From assembly GCA_934149275.1 (NCBI GenBank), contig CAKPEG010000012.1:1-47761 (forward strand): DNA of 47,761 nucleotides. The letters run 5' to 3'. The notes under the pieces were generated by a model that was not told the DNA's origin, did not search any database, and saw only the letters and a list, made by a program, of their open reading frames with translations. This DNA is from an uncultured Clostridia bacterium. Lineage in GTDB: Bacteria; Bacillota; Clostridia; TANB77; CAG-508. Within the stretch, counting starts at the first letter, position 1, and the number at the start of each line of letters is the position of its first letter. Both the position numbers and the translations under genes were made by a program. Of this stretch, positions 1 through 8,400 are shown in pieces.

Positions 1-102
1 TCCGCGTCTTTGTTCGCGCGCGAAATTTGCTTTGCAAATTTCTGTGCATTGTTAATTTATATAATAGGAAGTTCGGAGAACATTCCTATTATATAAAAAA
101 AC
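1..102. repeat. Dispersed repeat family, copy A (cut by window edge)
   Basis: This is the first of five related noncoding copies (others near 15811, 17971, 23619 and 42031). It shares with copies B and C the run tttgctttgcaaatttctg and ends in the palindrome tatataataggaa/ttcctattatata at 58-70 and 83-95. The small reading frame that overlaps it (27-323) has no good ribosome site and is mostly repeat, so I do not call it a gene. Confidence 0.75.
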
Positions 103-222
103 ATATTATTATGATGTTTTTACTTAGTATAGTATTTTTAGTCTGTCTACTAAATTTGTATTATAAATTTCTATGCATTCTCTATGATTTTGTGTTCAAA
201 AAACTTCTTGTTAAGCAAAAAA

Positions 223-264
223 GAGACCAGTTTGCATACTCTTTGTTAGTTGCAAACAAGTCTC
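223..264. terminator. Hairpin, possible terminator
   Basis: Arms gagac and gtctc enclose a further pairing of gtttgca with tgcaaac. Which gene it would serve is unclear, because the upstream side lies outside the window. The rest of 100-394 shows no convincing gene. Confidence 0.4.
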
Positions 265-394
265 ATTATTTAAAACATAGTCAGATTTTAAAATCGGGTA
301 TGTTGGCTATGTTACATATTTAAAATATGCTAATTACTCCCTCATTCATATTGACGATATTATATACTAAATGAACTTTGTTGGCAATGACTTT

Positions 395-931
395 TTAAAA
401 ATTTATACTGTCTATTACTTTTCCATCTGTATTTTTTAACTCCATTTTTTCTTCATCAATTGTTAGATAACTGTTTTCTGTATTATCTTTTGGTAATGAG
501 ATTGAACCTGGGTTGGCAAAAATTATTCCATCTTTTTCTTTTATGAAGCCTGTGTGGAAGTGTCCATATAGCATTATATCTATTTTTTCGTTTGGTAAGT
601 TGTCTATGTTATAATTTTGTCCATGTGTACAAAATACCTTTTTGCCGTTTATGTCTAATAAAAAATTATCATTTAATTTAAATTCTGAAATCATTTCATC
701 AACTTCTGCATCACAATTTCCTTTTACAGCTTCTATATATTGTTTTAAAGAATTTAATGCTTCAGCAACTTTCATTGGAGCATATTCTTTTGTTAATGGA
801 TTTCTTGGTCCATGATAATATAAATCTCCTAGTAAAATTATTTTATCTGCTTTTTCCTTTTCAAAAATTTCAGGTATTTTATTTGCATAATATGATGAGC
901 CATGAATATCTGATACTACTAATACTTTCAT
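395..931 (-). CDS. yfcE: YfcE/MJ0936-type metallophosphoesterase
   Basis: Predicted cytoplasmic metal-dependent phosphodiesterase of 178 aa, close to the usual 180-185 aa of the YfcE family. The calcineurin-like motifs are all visible in order: D8-x-H10, GD at 35-36, GNCD at 71-74, a metal histidine in CTHG (103) and GHFH at 123-126, which together bind two metal ions. The start ATG has an AGGAGG site six bases upstream. It lies 14 bases downstream of the hydrolase gene at 946-1932 and is probably cotranscribed with it. The physiological substrate cannot be read from the sequence. Confidence 0.92.
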   Translation of the reverse strand: MKVLVVSDIHGSSYYANKIPEIFEKEKADKIILLGDLYYHGPRNPLTKEYAPMKVAEALNSLKQYIEAVKGNCDAEVDEMISEFKLNDNFLLDINGKKVFCTHGQNYNIDNLPNEKIDIMLYGHFHTGFIKEKDGIIFANPGSISLPKDNTENSYLTIDEEKMELKNTDGKVIDSINF

Positions 932-945
932 ACTCTTCCTCCTAT

Positions 946-1932
946 TTATATATTATTTATAAATTCAAATATTTTATTATAATAAGTTTCTGGTTCTTTA
1001 TATTTAGAATCTGTGTGTCCTGCACCTTCTATAATTAATTTCTCTTTTTTACTGTTAGCTGCTTCATATAGCTGTTCACACATATATTCTGGTACAAAAT
1101 CATCTGCATCACCATGTATAAATAGTATTGGTGTTTTACTTTTCTTTACTTGATCTAATGCTGATGCTTTTTTAATATTATATCCTGCGCGAATTTGCGC
1201 TACAACTTGGAACATATTAAGTACTGGAAACTTTGGAATGTTAAATCTTTTCTTTGCCTCAGATGCAAAAATATCCCACACGGAAGTATATCCACTATCT
1301 GCAATTATCGCTTTAACATTTGATGGCAGATTGTCTCCTGAGGCCATCAATACTGTTGCAGAGCCCATTGATGATCCATGCAATATTATTTCTGAATCTT
1401 CATTTTGCTCTACTATTAATTTTATCCATCCTTGTAAATCGTCTTTATCTAACCAGCCCATTCCAATATACTTTCCTTCGCTTTCACCGCAACCTCTCAT
1501 ATTCGGAATTAGTACATTGTATCCTTCTTTTGAAAAATGTTCTCCTATTGTTAAAACTGATTTTGGACTTGAACGATATCCATGTAATACAATCGCCCAT
1601 TTATTATTTTCTGTATTAACTATGTATTCTGTTCCTTTTAGCTTTATGCCATCTTTTGCTGTTATTTCAACATTCTTTTGTTCTGTACTATTACTCCACT
1701 CTTCAGCTTTTTCTGTTGCTTCTTTTCTATTCTTTTGTATAACATCTTCTGATTCTTGACTTAAAGTAACTTCATCTTTTACTTGTCTATCTCCGCCATT
1801 TCCACTTCTTGCAATTGCATAATTAACAAAATAATTTCCTATCCCGTATGATATTCCAGCTATTAAAATTATCAAGATTGTTATTGAAATTATTATTGTC
1901 TTTATTATCTTTTTCTTTTTTATATTTTCCAC
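946..1932 (-). CDS. Membrane-anchored alpha/beta hydrolase (YqkD-like, S33 type)
   Basis: This 328-aa serine hydrolase has an N-terminal membrane anchor (about residues 10-32) and an outward-facing or tethered alpha/beta-hydrolase domain from about residue 88. The oxyanion HG lies near 118, the nucleophile elbow is GSSMG near 187-191, the acid is in HGDADD near 275, and the catalytic histidine is in GAGH near 306. The start is GTG, preceded by AGGAG at good spacing; the nearby ATG is in another frame and does not give this protein. It leads a two-gene unit with yfcE. Substrate unknown; acyl or peptide ester hydrolysis is the family norm. Confidence 0.88.
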   Translation of the reverse strand: MENIKKKKIIKTIIISITILIILIAGISYGIGNYFVNYAIARSGNGGDRQVKDEVTLSQESEDVIQKNRKEATEKAEEWSNSTEQKNVEITAKDGIKLKGTEYIVNTENNKWAIVLHGYRSSPKSVLTIGEHFSKEGYNVLIPNMRGCGESEGKYIGMGWLDKDDLQGWIKLIVEQNEDSEIILHGSSMGSATVLMASGDNLPSNVKAIIADSGYTSVWDIFASEAKKRFNIPKFPVLNMFQVVAQIRAGYNIKKASALDQVKKSKTPILFIHGDADDFVPEYMCEQLYEAANSKKEKLIIEGAGHTDSKYKEPETYYNKIFEFINNI

Positions 1933-2109
1933 ACATTATTACTCCTAAAAACTTTTTTCTGTATTCTAACATATAGAATTTTTTTATTCAAGGAATAAAA
2001 GCAGATGATTTACTAAAGTCGCTGGATATGTGTGCTTTTTTCATACAATTAATTTTTTCTTAATTTATGGATTTTAATCTTTTAAGTAATCATAATATTT
2101 AATTTAGAA

Positions 2110-2141
2110 AAGCGCCGAGATTCCATTGAATCTCAGCGCTT
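2110..2141 (-). terminator. Strong terminator after the SPFH gene
   Basis: GC-rich hairpin with arms aagcgc-gagattc and gaatctc-gcgctt around a four-base loop, just past the stop of the minus-strand SPFH gene. Confidence 0.75.
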
Positions 2142-2173
2142 ATTGCTAGATGGATACAAAAACAAAAACTATT

Positions 2174-3187
2174 CTATTTACTACTTTCTGCATTTTCTGC
2201 AGATGTATCTGTGCTTGACTGCTGCTGTTCGGCATCTTCAAGCATATTGAAGATAAATGAACCGCTTTCACCGCCAACATAGTTTGGGAACTCTCCATCC
2301 CATTTATCCAAGAACTGCTGTCTTAAGATAGGGTCTGTTAAGCTGTTAGCTAAAAGTTCATTAGCTTCGGCCTGTTTCTGTGCTAACTCATAAAGTGCAT
2401 CAGCTTCAGCCTTTGCTGCCTGTACTTTTGCATTGTAGTCCTTTTCTGCACTAATTGCAGCTACTTCTTTGTCATTGTTTGCTTTGGCAATAGCTTTCTC
2501 GTTTTCAATGTCCTGCTTATCTTTCTCAATCTGTGCAAGTCTCTTCTGTTCAAGAGCCTGATTGTACTCGTCGAGAAAGTCAGCGTTGCCAACGATCGTG
2601 CTAACTACGATTACTCGTCCTGCGCCATATTTTTCGTCTGCAAGTTTCTGCAACGCCTTTGTTACTTCGGGCTCAATTAAGCCACGGTTAGTTGCATCTG
2701 CATCAGCAAACTTGACACTTGAAGCTTTCACTGCTGAAGAAACAATATCTGTTCCCAGAAGATTGTCTGTGTCTTCAACATTGTTATACAACCATACAAC
2801 ACCCTCTGCTGGAATCTGATAGCTGATTGATACATTCTCGTAATATATCACTGTTCTATCTTTGGTTTCTGACCAGCATTTGTCCGCAATTGTAGTTGTA
2901 TTCTGTCTGTTGTCAAAATCGTGAATTTTTTCAATGAATGGCTTTTTGAAACCAATTCCTGGTTTGACAGGATTCTCATTTACCTGACCAAGTGTAACCG
3001 ATACGCCTGTGTGATTTGTTTTCACAACGTATACTGATTGACTCAGAAAGATTAATAAGATACCTACTACAAGGAATGCCGCTTTTACGCCTTTTGGCCA
3101 GTCTTCGAAGAATTCACCCCGGAAAAAACATGCAAAAATGCCTACGACAGTTGCAATAATGCCAATGATGAGTAATACTAATGTCAT
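2174..3187 (-). CDS. SPFH/band-7 (prohibitin-like) membrane protein, foreign composition
   Basis: A 337-aa protein with two N-terminal membrane segments (about 1-17 and 36-55), an SPFH domain (about 56-230) and an alanine/glutamate-rich coiled coil (about 205-280). SPFH proteins oligomerise on membranes and scaffold microdomains or regulate proteases; the specific role here is unknown. The gene is visibly richer in G+C than its neighbours and uses GCC, CTG and GGC codons that native genes avoid. It contains an in-frame CGG at residue 24 (in FFRGE) that must be read in frame. It stands alone with its own promoter (3244-3272) and terminator. The ribosome site is AAGGGGA. Probably horizontally acquired. 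Confidence 0.88.
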   Translation of the reverse strand: MTLVLLIIGIIATVVGIFACFFRGEFFEDWPKGVKAAFLVVGILLIFLSQSVYVVKTNHTGVSVTLGQVNENPVKPGIGFKKPFIEKIHDFDNRQNTTTIADKCWSETKDRTVIYYENVSISYQIPAEGVVWLYNNVEDTDNLLGTDIVSSAVKASSVKFADADATNRGLIEPEVTKALQKLADEKYGAGRVIVVSTIVGNADFLDEYNQALEQKRLAQIEKDKQDIENEKAIAKANNDKEVAAISAEKDYNAKVQAAKAEADALYELAQKQAEANELLANSLTDPILRQQFLDKWDGEFPNYVGGESGSFIFNMLEDAEQQQSSTDTSAENAESSK

Positions 3188-3243
3188 AATTTTCCCCTTT
3201 CCTTTTCTCCATCTAGCTTTTGCAAATTTACAGTGTCTTGGTT

Positions 3244-3272
3244 ATTATAACACACTTTACATAAAACTGCAA
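3244..3272 (-). promoter_or_regulatory. Promoter of the SPFH gene, shared cassette type
   Basis: Read on the minus strand: TTGCAG, a 17-base spacer, then TATAAT. The spacer carries TTATGTAAA followed by GTGTG, matching the spacers at 20593, 23561 and 28657. Confidence 0.7.
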
Positions 3273-3392
3273 TATAAATTATATTGATACTTTCCAGCTT
3301 TTATGGTTATCTTTCAAATAATATTGCATACATATTTTCTTTATGTTAGACTTGAATTATATTATAAACATATGAAAAGGTAGGTAAAATTT

Positions 3393-4115
3393 ATGGAAGA
3401 AAAGAACACTATTAAAATTAGTTTGTCAACATTCTTTTTGTTACTAGCTTTGATAGCTATTGTTGTAATGGCTATATTCATGTACAAATTTTATGATGAC
3501 AAAAAAAATGCAGATGAAAAATCAGCAAACTTAGAAAATCAATTAAGTAGTTTGAATGAAACAGTAAAAGATTTGAATAACAAAATAAGCAATACTAATA
3601 ATACAAATGAAGTTTCTAACTCAAATAATACTACGACTAATACAGAAACATCATTTACAGATGCCGAAATTAAAACTGCTTTATCTGAATTTTTAGAAAT
3701 TTATGCACATGCAAATTGTGATTCGCTTTTAAGTTATTTAGAAGATCAAGGACTTTTAGGAAGCACTCCTTATGATTCCACAGTTTCAGATGATGGCATT
3801 GTTACAACAAATGTTAAATTTTCAGATTATAAAAAAGCAATGTTAAATTACGTGTCAGAAGACTTCTTTAATAAAAATTGGACTTCTTCTCAAAACTTCT
3901 CTGAAAATAATGATGGTTATCTTGTAAAAGGTCAAGGCGGAGGTAGTTTACGTGAATATACTGTTAATAATATATCTAAGATTACCGACAGTACTTATTC
4001 TGCTAGTACTACTTCAACAAATTTAGATGATTCTGAAGCTCCTTCTGAAAATGAAAAAGTTATTTTTTCAGTATCATCATATAACGGAAAATGTGTTATT
4101 AATTCTTTTGAATAA
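3393..4115 (+). CDS. Membrane-anchored protein of unknown function
   Basis: 240 aa. One membrane segment near the N-terminus (about 9-31) is followed by a short coiled coil (about 35-65), an Asn/Thr-rich linker (about 66-88) and an extracellular domain (about 89-240) that I do not recognise. The architecture suggests a surface-exposed domain held off the membrane by a stalk. It is one of few plus-strand genes, with ribosome site AGGTAGG. It converges on the transporter gene at 4191 and shares a bidirectional terminator with it. Confidence 0.75.
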   Translation: MEEKNTIKISLSTFFLLLALIAIVVMAIFMYKFYDDKKNADEKSANLENQLSSLNETVKDLNNKISNTNNTNEVSNSNNTTTNTETSFTDAEIKTALSEFLEIYAHANCDSLLSYLEDQGLLGSTPYDSTVSDDGIVTTNVKFSDYKKAMLNYVSEDFFNKNWTSSQNFSENNDGYLVKGQGGGSLREYTVNNISKITDSTYSASTTSTNLDDSEAPSENEKVIFSVSSYNGKCVINSFE

Positions 4116-4147
4116 TACATTTAATTAAAAAAATTTTACTAATACAA

Positions 4148-4186
4148 AAACACTACATAACTTCGCAATGAAGAAATGTAGTGTTT
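4148..4186. terminator. Bidirectional terminator
   Basis: Perfect ten-base arms aaacactaca and tgtagtgttt, with A and T tracts on both sides, lie between two convergent genes. Confidence 0.85.
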
Positions 4187-4190
4187 TAAT

Positions 4191-4850
4191 TTATTTTAAC
4201 TTTTTAGCTATGTACATAAATGGCGTATCACATATTGCAATAATTATTTCTAATATAGATGTTGTAGTTGCAATGCTTAAAATAGTGCTATACTCATAAA
4301 TTCCGACAAATGCAAAAAATACAAAGAAATAATTTTCTAAACAGTTTGAAATTATTGTAGATACGTTATTTCTAAGCCACAATTGTTTTGGAAATTTCTT
4401 TTTAAGTTTTTCAAACAAGTATATATCTAGCATATTGCTTGCTCCAAACATAACTATACTTGAAATACTTACTCTTGCATTTATAGAAAATAATGTTTTC
4501 ATGCTCTCATTGCTTAGATCTGTTTCGCTCGGAATATATGAAACTGCAAGTGTTGTTGCTAATATAAAAATTATTTGTGAAGCAATGGCTAGCATTACTG
4601 CCTTTCTACTATCTTTTACATCATATTTTTCGCTTAAAATATCTGTTGCGAGGAAAATTGATGCAAACATTACATTTCCTAAACTTGCTGTTAAACCAAG
4701 GATATCTATGCTTTTACATACTAGGATGTTTGCCATAATTGTAGCAATACTTATCCATACATATAATCCTTCTTTTTTAAACATTTTCTCCATACATACA
4801 ACTATGCTAAAAGTTGCAATTATGCTTATAATTCCTAATACTATATTCAT
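4191..4850 (-). CDS. yhhQ: Queuosine-precursor transporter (YhhQ/VUT family, DUF165)
   Basis: A 219-aa polytopic membrane protein with about six membrane segments. Family signatures are GNVMFASIFLATDILSEKY near residues 57-75 and the RNNVSTIISN segment near 160. Members import preQ0, preQ1 or queuine for tRNA queuosine modification. Only the transporter, not the preQ1 synthesis genes, is present nearby, which fits salvage. A preQ1-I-like riboswitch overlapping the ribosome site (4865-4900) supports the assignment independently. Confidence 0.9.
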   Translation of the reverse strand: MNIVLGIISIIATFSIVVCMEKMFKKEGLYVWISIATIMANILVCKSIDILGLTASLGNVMFASIFLATDILSEKYDVKDSRKAVMLAIASQIIFILATTLAVSYIPSETDLSNESMKTLFSINARVSISSIVMFGASNMLDIYLFEKLKKKFPKQLWLRNNVSTIISNCLENYFFVFFAFVGIYEYSTILSIATTTSILEIIIAICDTPFMYIAKKLK

Positions 4851-4864
4851 TTTCTTACCTCTTT

Positions 4865-4900
4865 CCTTTTTTATACTAGGCGGCGTAGACTAACTAGTAT
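4865..4900 (-). promoter_or_regulatory. Probable preQ1-I riboswitch (translational)
   Basis: The minus-strand RNA shows a P1 stem AUACUAG/CUAGUAU around a 14-base loop (UUAGUCUACGCCGC), followed at once by the A-rich tail AAAAAAGG. Known preQ1-I aptamers have the same order: short P1, a loop ending in C-rich bases, then an A-rich tail whose end pairs with those Cs to form the pseudoknot. The GG that would pair with CC is the start of the purine-rich ribosome site, so ligand binding would block translation of the transporter. The fit is by eye; stem sequence and loop length differ from the textbook examples. Confidence 0.65.
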
Positions 4901-4950
4901 ATTACCTTTCATTTTTATTTATTATAACATTACTGCGACATTATTGTGAT

Positions 4951-5542
4951 TTATCTCTTCTTTGCGATTATATTATATAAATGCCAGTGCTTTATAGTTC
5001 CTAATCCTGTTGTTAAATCTTTCTCTATTTCGTGAAATTCAATCATTTCAAAAGAATTCTCAAACAATTTTAAAACTTGTTCTTTGCTTAAAAATATTAT
5101 TTCTTCTTTGTCTTTCCATGCATCATTTAGTCCAAAGAAATTTCCAACAAAATATCCGTTCTTTTAAAATGCTGTTTGTTATTCTATTCCAAAATTCTTG
5201 AAAACAATCCTTTGGGCAAAATGGTATGCTAAAATTTGCAACTACCAAGTTGGTTGTTTCTAATTTTATGTCTTTAAAATTTTGTTTTTCGAACTTAAAT
5301 CTTTTTTGTTCTTCTTGATTTAATTGATTTACTATAATTTTTTCTGTATCTACTCTATCTATTGCTAATACATCCCAACCATTTTTTATTAGATATACTG
5401 TGTCTCTTCCAGCTCCACATCCTAAGTCTATTGCTTTTCCCGGTGTTACGTTCATTTTGATGAATCTTGTTACCATTTTGTTTTGTGGTGCATATTTTGT
5501 ATTTTTATAAAATTTTTCGTTTTCCATTTTTATTACAACCAT
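4951..5542 (-). CDS. TehB-like class I methyltransferase with CGG frame change
   Basis: SAM-dependent methyltransferase. Motif I is DLGCGAGRD, followed by an acidic strand end in LAIDR. Read conventionally the protein stops at 139 aa, losing the C-terminal strands. At 5156-5158 the zero-frame codon is CGG; skipping its C continues in frame as ILKE-GYFVGNFFGLNDAW through to KHWHLYNIIAKKR and a stop at 4951. That gives about 191 aa (from the ATG at 5527) or 196 aa (from 5542), the normal length for this family, with the expected G-Y-F-V-G strand. It overlaps the end of the PHP gene by ten bases, so the two are probably translationally coupled. Substrate unknown. Confidence 0.82.
5156..5158 (-). 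other. Recoding site 1: CGG in the methyltransferase
   Basis: Minus-strand context is TTA AAA GAA CGG ATA. Reading GAA, skip C, GGA TAT TTT restores the frame for a further 68 residues. Confidence 0.75.
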
Positions 5543-6405
5543 TCTTCTATTATTTCTTTATGAATATTTAAATTGCCTCTTCCAATTCCTACTTCTATAT
5601 CTGGCTTGGGATTTCCATGGTAATCACTTCCGCCACTGATATATAAGTTGTTTTTTCTAGCATATTTAACTAAAATATCTTTTTTATCATCGTCCATTGA
5701 TGACGGATGGAAACATTCTATTCCATCTAGTTCCGCTTCTTTTCTTAAATCATCGATGTACTTAATTGTTTCTTTGAATTTATATTCAAATGGATGTGCC
5801 AAAAATGCCTTGCCTCCTGCTTGATGAATAATGTCTATTACTTCTTTATATTTTGGTCTAAATTCAATATGATTCATGAAGTAACTGCTTTCTGGATTTG
5901 CCAAACCTTTTCTGAAAAATATACTAAATGATTCTGTGAATTCTCCTAATATTTTGTGATTTTCTTCGTGTGCCATTACTTCTTTGTAAATTGGTTGTTC
6001 TACAAATTCTGTTGCTTTTTTAGGTTCAGGTATTTTACTTTTATCGTATACAAGTCCGTGTTCATCACATATTTTGAATAGCCTTTCTTTAAATATTTTT
6101 TGCTGTTTTCTCAACTCTTCTTCTGAATAATATTTTTCGCACCATTTGTTTATTATGTCTGTATCGATGTTGTATGCTAGAATTTCAATACTTTTGTTTT
6201 GGAATGATGCGTGAAGTTCTGAACCTTTAATTATTTTTCCGGTAAATATTTTATTATTTTTAAAAGCTTCGTCTTCATATTGTTTACATGTGTCATGGTC
6301 TGTTATTGAAATGTATTCTAGCTTTCTTTCTTCGCATAATTTTAGTAGTTCTTCTACTGTTTTATCTCCATCTGAATATATTGTGTGCATATGTATATCT
6401 ATCAT
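5533..6405 (-). CDS. PHP-domain metal-dependent phosphoesterase
   Basis: 290 aa from the ATG at 6405, chosen because GGAGAA lies six bases upstream; twelve extra upstream codons are open but lack a site. PHP motifs are present: DIHMHT at the N-terminus, ITDHDT near 39, LAHPFEY near 207 and GSDYHG near 268. This resembles the TrpH/YciV group that hydrolyses nucleotide or phospho-ester substrates with bound divalent metals. The methyltransferase gene overlaps its stop, which indicates cotranscription. The exact substrate is not determinable. Confidence 0.85.
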   Translation of the reverse strand: MIDIHMHTIYSDGDKTVEELLKLCEERKLEYISITDHDTCKQYEDEAFKNNKIFTGKIIKGSELHASFQNKSIEILAYNIDTDIINKWCEKYYSEEELRKQQKIFKERLFKICDEHGLVYDKSKIPEPKKATEFVEQPIYKEVMAHEENHKILGEFTESFSIFFRKGLANPESSYFMNHIEFRPKYKEVIDIIHQAGGKAFLAHPFEYKFKETIKYIDDLRKEAELDGIECFHPSSMDDDKKDILVKYARKNNLYISGGSDYHGNPKPDIEVGIGRGNLNIHKEIIEEWL

Positions 6406-6547
6406 TTTTGTTCTCCGATCTTTTTCAAATTTACACATCAATTATATCTGGTATACTGCGGTTTTTCAATTGCTTTTCTATATTTTGTTTCTTTTGGGTG
6501 TGTTCTATATATTTTTCTTGTGAATTTACTATTGAATAATGAGGTGA

Positions 6548-6577
6548 AAAAGCTTGCAAATCAACTTGCAAGCTTTT
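6548..6577. terminator. Terminator hairpin
   Basis: Perfect twelve-base arms aaaagcttgcaa and ttgcaagctttt. It probably ends the minus-strand transcript of the gene at 6663. No other gene is visible in 6406-6662. Confidence 0.7.
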
Positions 6578-6662
6578 ATTTGTTTTGGTGATTTTTTTAC
6601 TTCAGCTATGCTATGAAATAATTATAATTTTTGTGCTACCTTTCAGTTAAACTGAATAAGGA

Positions 6663-7736
6663 TTATTTATTTTCATTATCTTTTACTAAAATATCAAAGT
6701 TATCAACTTTTAAGGCAAAGTACGGCATGCTTTTGTCTTTTTCTTTCATAAAAATTACGAAATCATCATTAAAGTAGAAAAATCTCGTTTCTTCATCCAA
6801 TGAAGCATACATGTCTTTAATTCCTGCTTCACTTGTTAAGTTGCCACCTCTTTCGTTTAGGTTGAATTTTACGTTTTGTAGTGCATTTGCTATATACATT
6901 TTTTCTGTTCCTTCTATATATCTTCCGCATAGTTCGTTGTAATTTATTACTGTATTTACATTTATATATGGGACCTTTAATTCATCGCTTGTTGTGAAAT
7001 ATTTTTTGCCGTTATATGCATTGGATTTTTCGGTGATTTCTTTATATATGTCGTTAAATGATTTTGTGCTTTTAGTTTTGTATAGTATTACTTCATCATT
7101 TCCTTTTGTTTTTAATTTTACAGAAAAATCATCATTGTTGTTATAGAATAAAACGTCTACGTTATCATTTATGTTTTCTTCGCTTGCATTATTTATTCCG
7201 AAATATTCAACTCTCTCTCGACTATCTCCGAACCCTAATGCTCCTAGTTTATCAAATGGTATTTCAAACTCAAAGTTTTTAGATAGCATTGCATACATTG
7301 TGTAACTTTCTCCTACTGGTTGGAAATCAATTTGATCTAGTATTGATTCGTTTTTCATCTTGAATTTTTCGTCTATGTCTTTTAAGATTGATGCTTTTAA
7401 TTCAGGTGTTGTTTTCTCTACTCTTACATAATAATCTTCTGATGAAATCATATCTTTAGTGAATGTTTTTTTATTTAGTTCGTCTGCAAGTGTGCTTGGT
7501 CCGTCTTCAAATTTAATATTGCCTCCTACTCTGTTCATAAATTCATTCCAAGCAATTTGGAAGGTTCCTACCCACACGCTGTTTGTGTCTGTATTTCCTA
7601 ATTCTCCTGTGAATATTGGTGTCATTGTTGCTTTTTCTTTGACTTTTTCATACATTTTTCTTCCTGCATAAGTTAGTCCTGTTAGCAAAATCGTGGCAGA
7701 GATTAAAATTAATAAAATTTTTACTAATTTATTCAT
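6663..7736 (-). CDS. Membrane-anchored extracytoplasmic protein next to the sigma factor
   Basis: 357 aa from an internal ATG with AAAGGA nine bases upstream (MNKLVKIL). One membrane segment (about 4-24) is followed by a large extracytoplasmic region without a family I recognise. By position behind a sigma factor it is a candidate anti-sigma or signal-sensing partner. The frame is open upstream of this ATG and, after the CGG frame change in the sigma gene, runs continuously from it; a 539-aa sigma-membrane fusion is therefore possible as well as, or instead of, a separate protein. Confidence 0.72.
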   Translation of the reverse strand: MNKLVKILLILISATILLTGLTYAGRKMYEKVKEKATMTPIFTGELGNTDTNSVWVGTFQIAWNEFMNRVGGNIKFEDGPSTLADELNKKTFTKDMISSEDYYVRVEKTTPELKASILKDIDEKFKMKNESILDQIDFQPVGESYTMYAMLSKNFEFEIPFDKLGALGFGDSRERVEYFGINNASEENINDNVDVLFYNNNDDFSVKLKTKGNDEVILYKTKSTKSFNDIYKEITEKSNAYNGKKYFTTSDELKVPYINVNTVINYNELCGRYIEGTEKMYIANALQNVKFNLNERGGNLTSEAGIKDMYASLDEETRFFYFNDDFVIFMKEKDKSMPYFALKVDNFDILVKDNENK

Positions 7737-8283
7737 ACTATCAAATCCTTTCTTTATTAATATTTTTCTTAATTCTTTTTTACCTCTATGAACAAGAACT
7801 TTAGTGTTTTCAACGGTTTGCCCGTAATATTTCTGCTGTTTCTTTATAAGATAAACCTTCAATTTTTGTTAGGTATATTGCGTTTTTATATTTGTCATCT
7901 AACATATTTATTGCTTCTGTTAGTTCTTTTTCTCGTTCTTGTTTTTCAATAAGGTCGCTTATGTCTTTTGGAATTTCTTCGGAATCTAATAGTGAATATT
8001 TTTCATTAATTTCTGTTCTTCTTTTTTCTTGATTAATATAATTGTATGCTCGGCTTCTTGCTACTAAGTATATATAATATTTGAAACTGCAATTTTCTCT
8101 AACTTTGTTTTGTAATATGTATATAAATACTTCTTGGGTGATGTCTTCGGCTTTCTCGTAATTTTTTACTATGTTGAAAATAAAGTATTGTATTTTGTTT
8201 TTGTATTTGTTGTACAATGTTTCGAAGGCGTCTTTTTCTCCGTTCATATATTTGTTGTATAATTCTAAATCTAAATCTTTCAT
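7737..8283 (-). CDS. ECF-type RNA polymerase sigma factor with CGG frame change
   Basis: Region 2 is clear (YKNKIQYFIFNIVKNYEKAEDITQEVF) and region 4 begins normally (LDDKYKNAIYLTKIEGLSYKETAEIL). The zero frame then meets CGG at 7822-7824 and stops four codons later, deleting the DNA-recognition half of the helix-turn-helix. Skipping the C gives GQTVENTKVLVHRGKKELRK, the expected end of region 4.2. No stop codon follows in the corrected frame before the start of the next gene, so the end given here is only the boundary with that ATG. Without the shift this protein could not bind a -35 element. Confidence 0.8.
7822..7824 (-). other. Recoding site 2: CGG in the sigma factor
   Basis: Context is GAA ATA TTA CGG GCA AAC CGT TGA. 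Skipping C reads GGG CAA ACC GTT and restores the conserved glycine after AEIL. Confidence 0.78.
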
Positions 8284-8351
8284 TTCTTACCTGCTTTCAA
8301 TTATATATACATATAACTTTGGAAAAGGTTACATGGTTTTACTATTTTTAT

Positions 8352-8389
8352 AAAACCCCAGTAACATAAATTTAAGTTACTGGGGTTTT
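8352..8389. terminator. Strong terminator hairpin
   Basis: Perfect fourteen-base arms aaaaccccagtaac and gttactggggtttt, followed by T-rich sequence. It ends the minus-strand ATPase gene. Confidence 0.85.
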
Positions 8390-8400
8390 CATTTTTTATT

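Noticed and set aside
27..323. A 98-residue open frame at the left edge
   Set aside because: It begins inside a dispersed repeat, has no ribosome site, and includes a terminator-like hairpin; composition looks noncoding.
5158..5170. Slippery heptamer T-TTA-AAA as a programmed -1 frameshift in the methyltransferase
   Set aside because: A -1 shift gives the wrong frame; the C-terminus is in the +1 frame, and the other four sites have no slippery heptamer.
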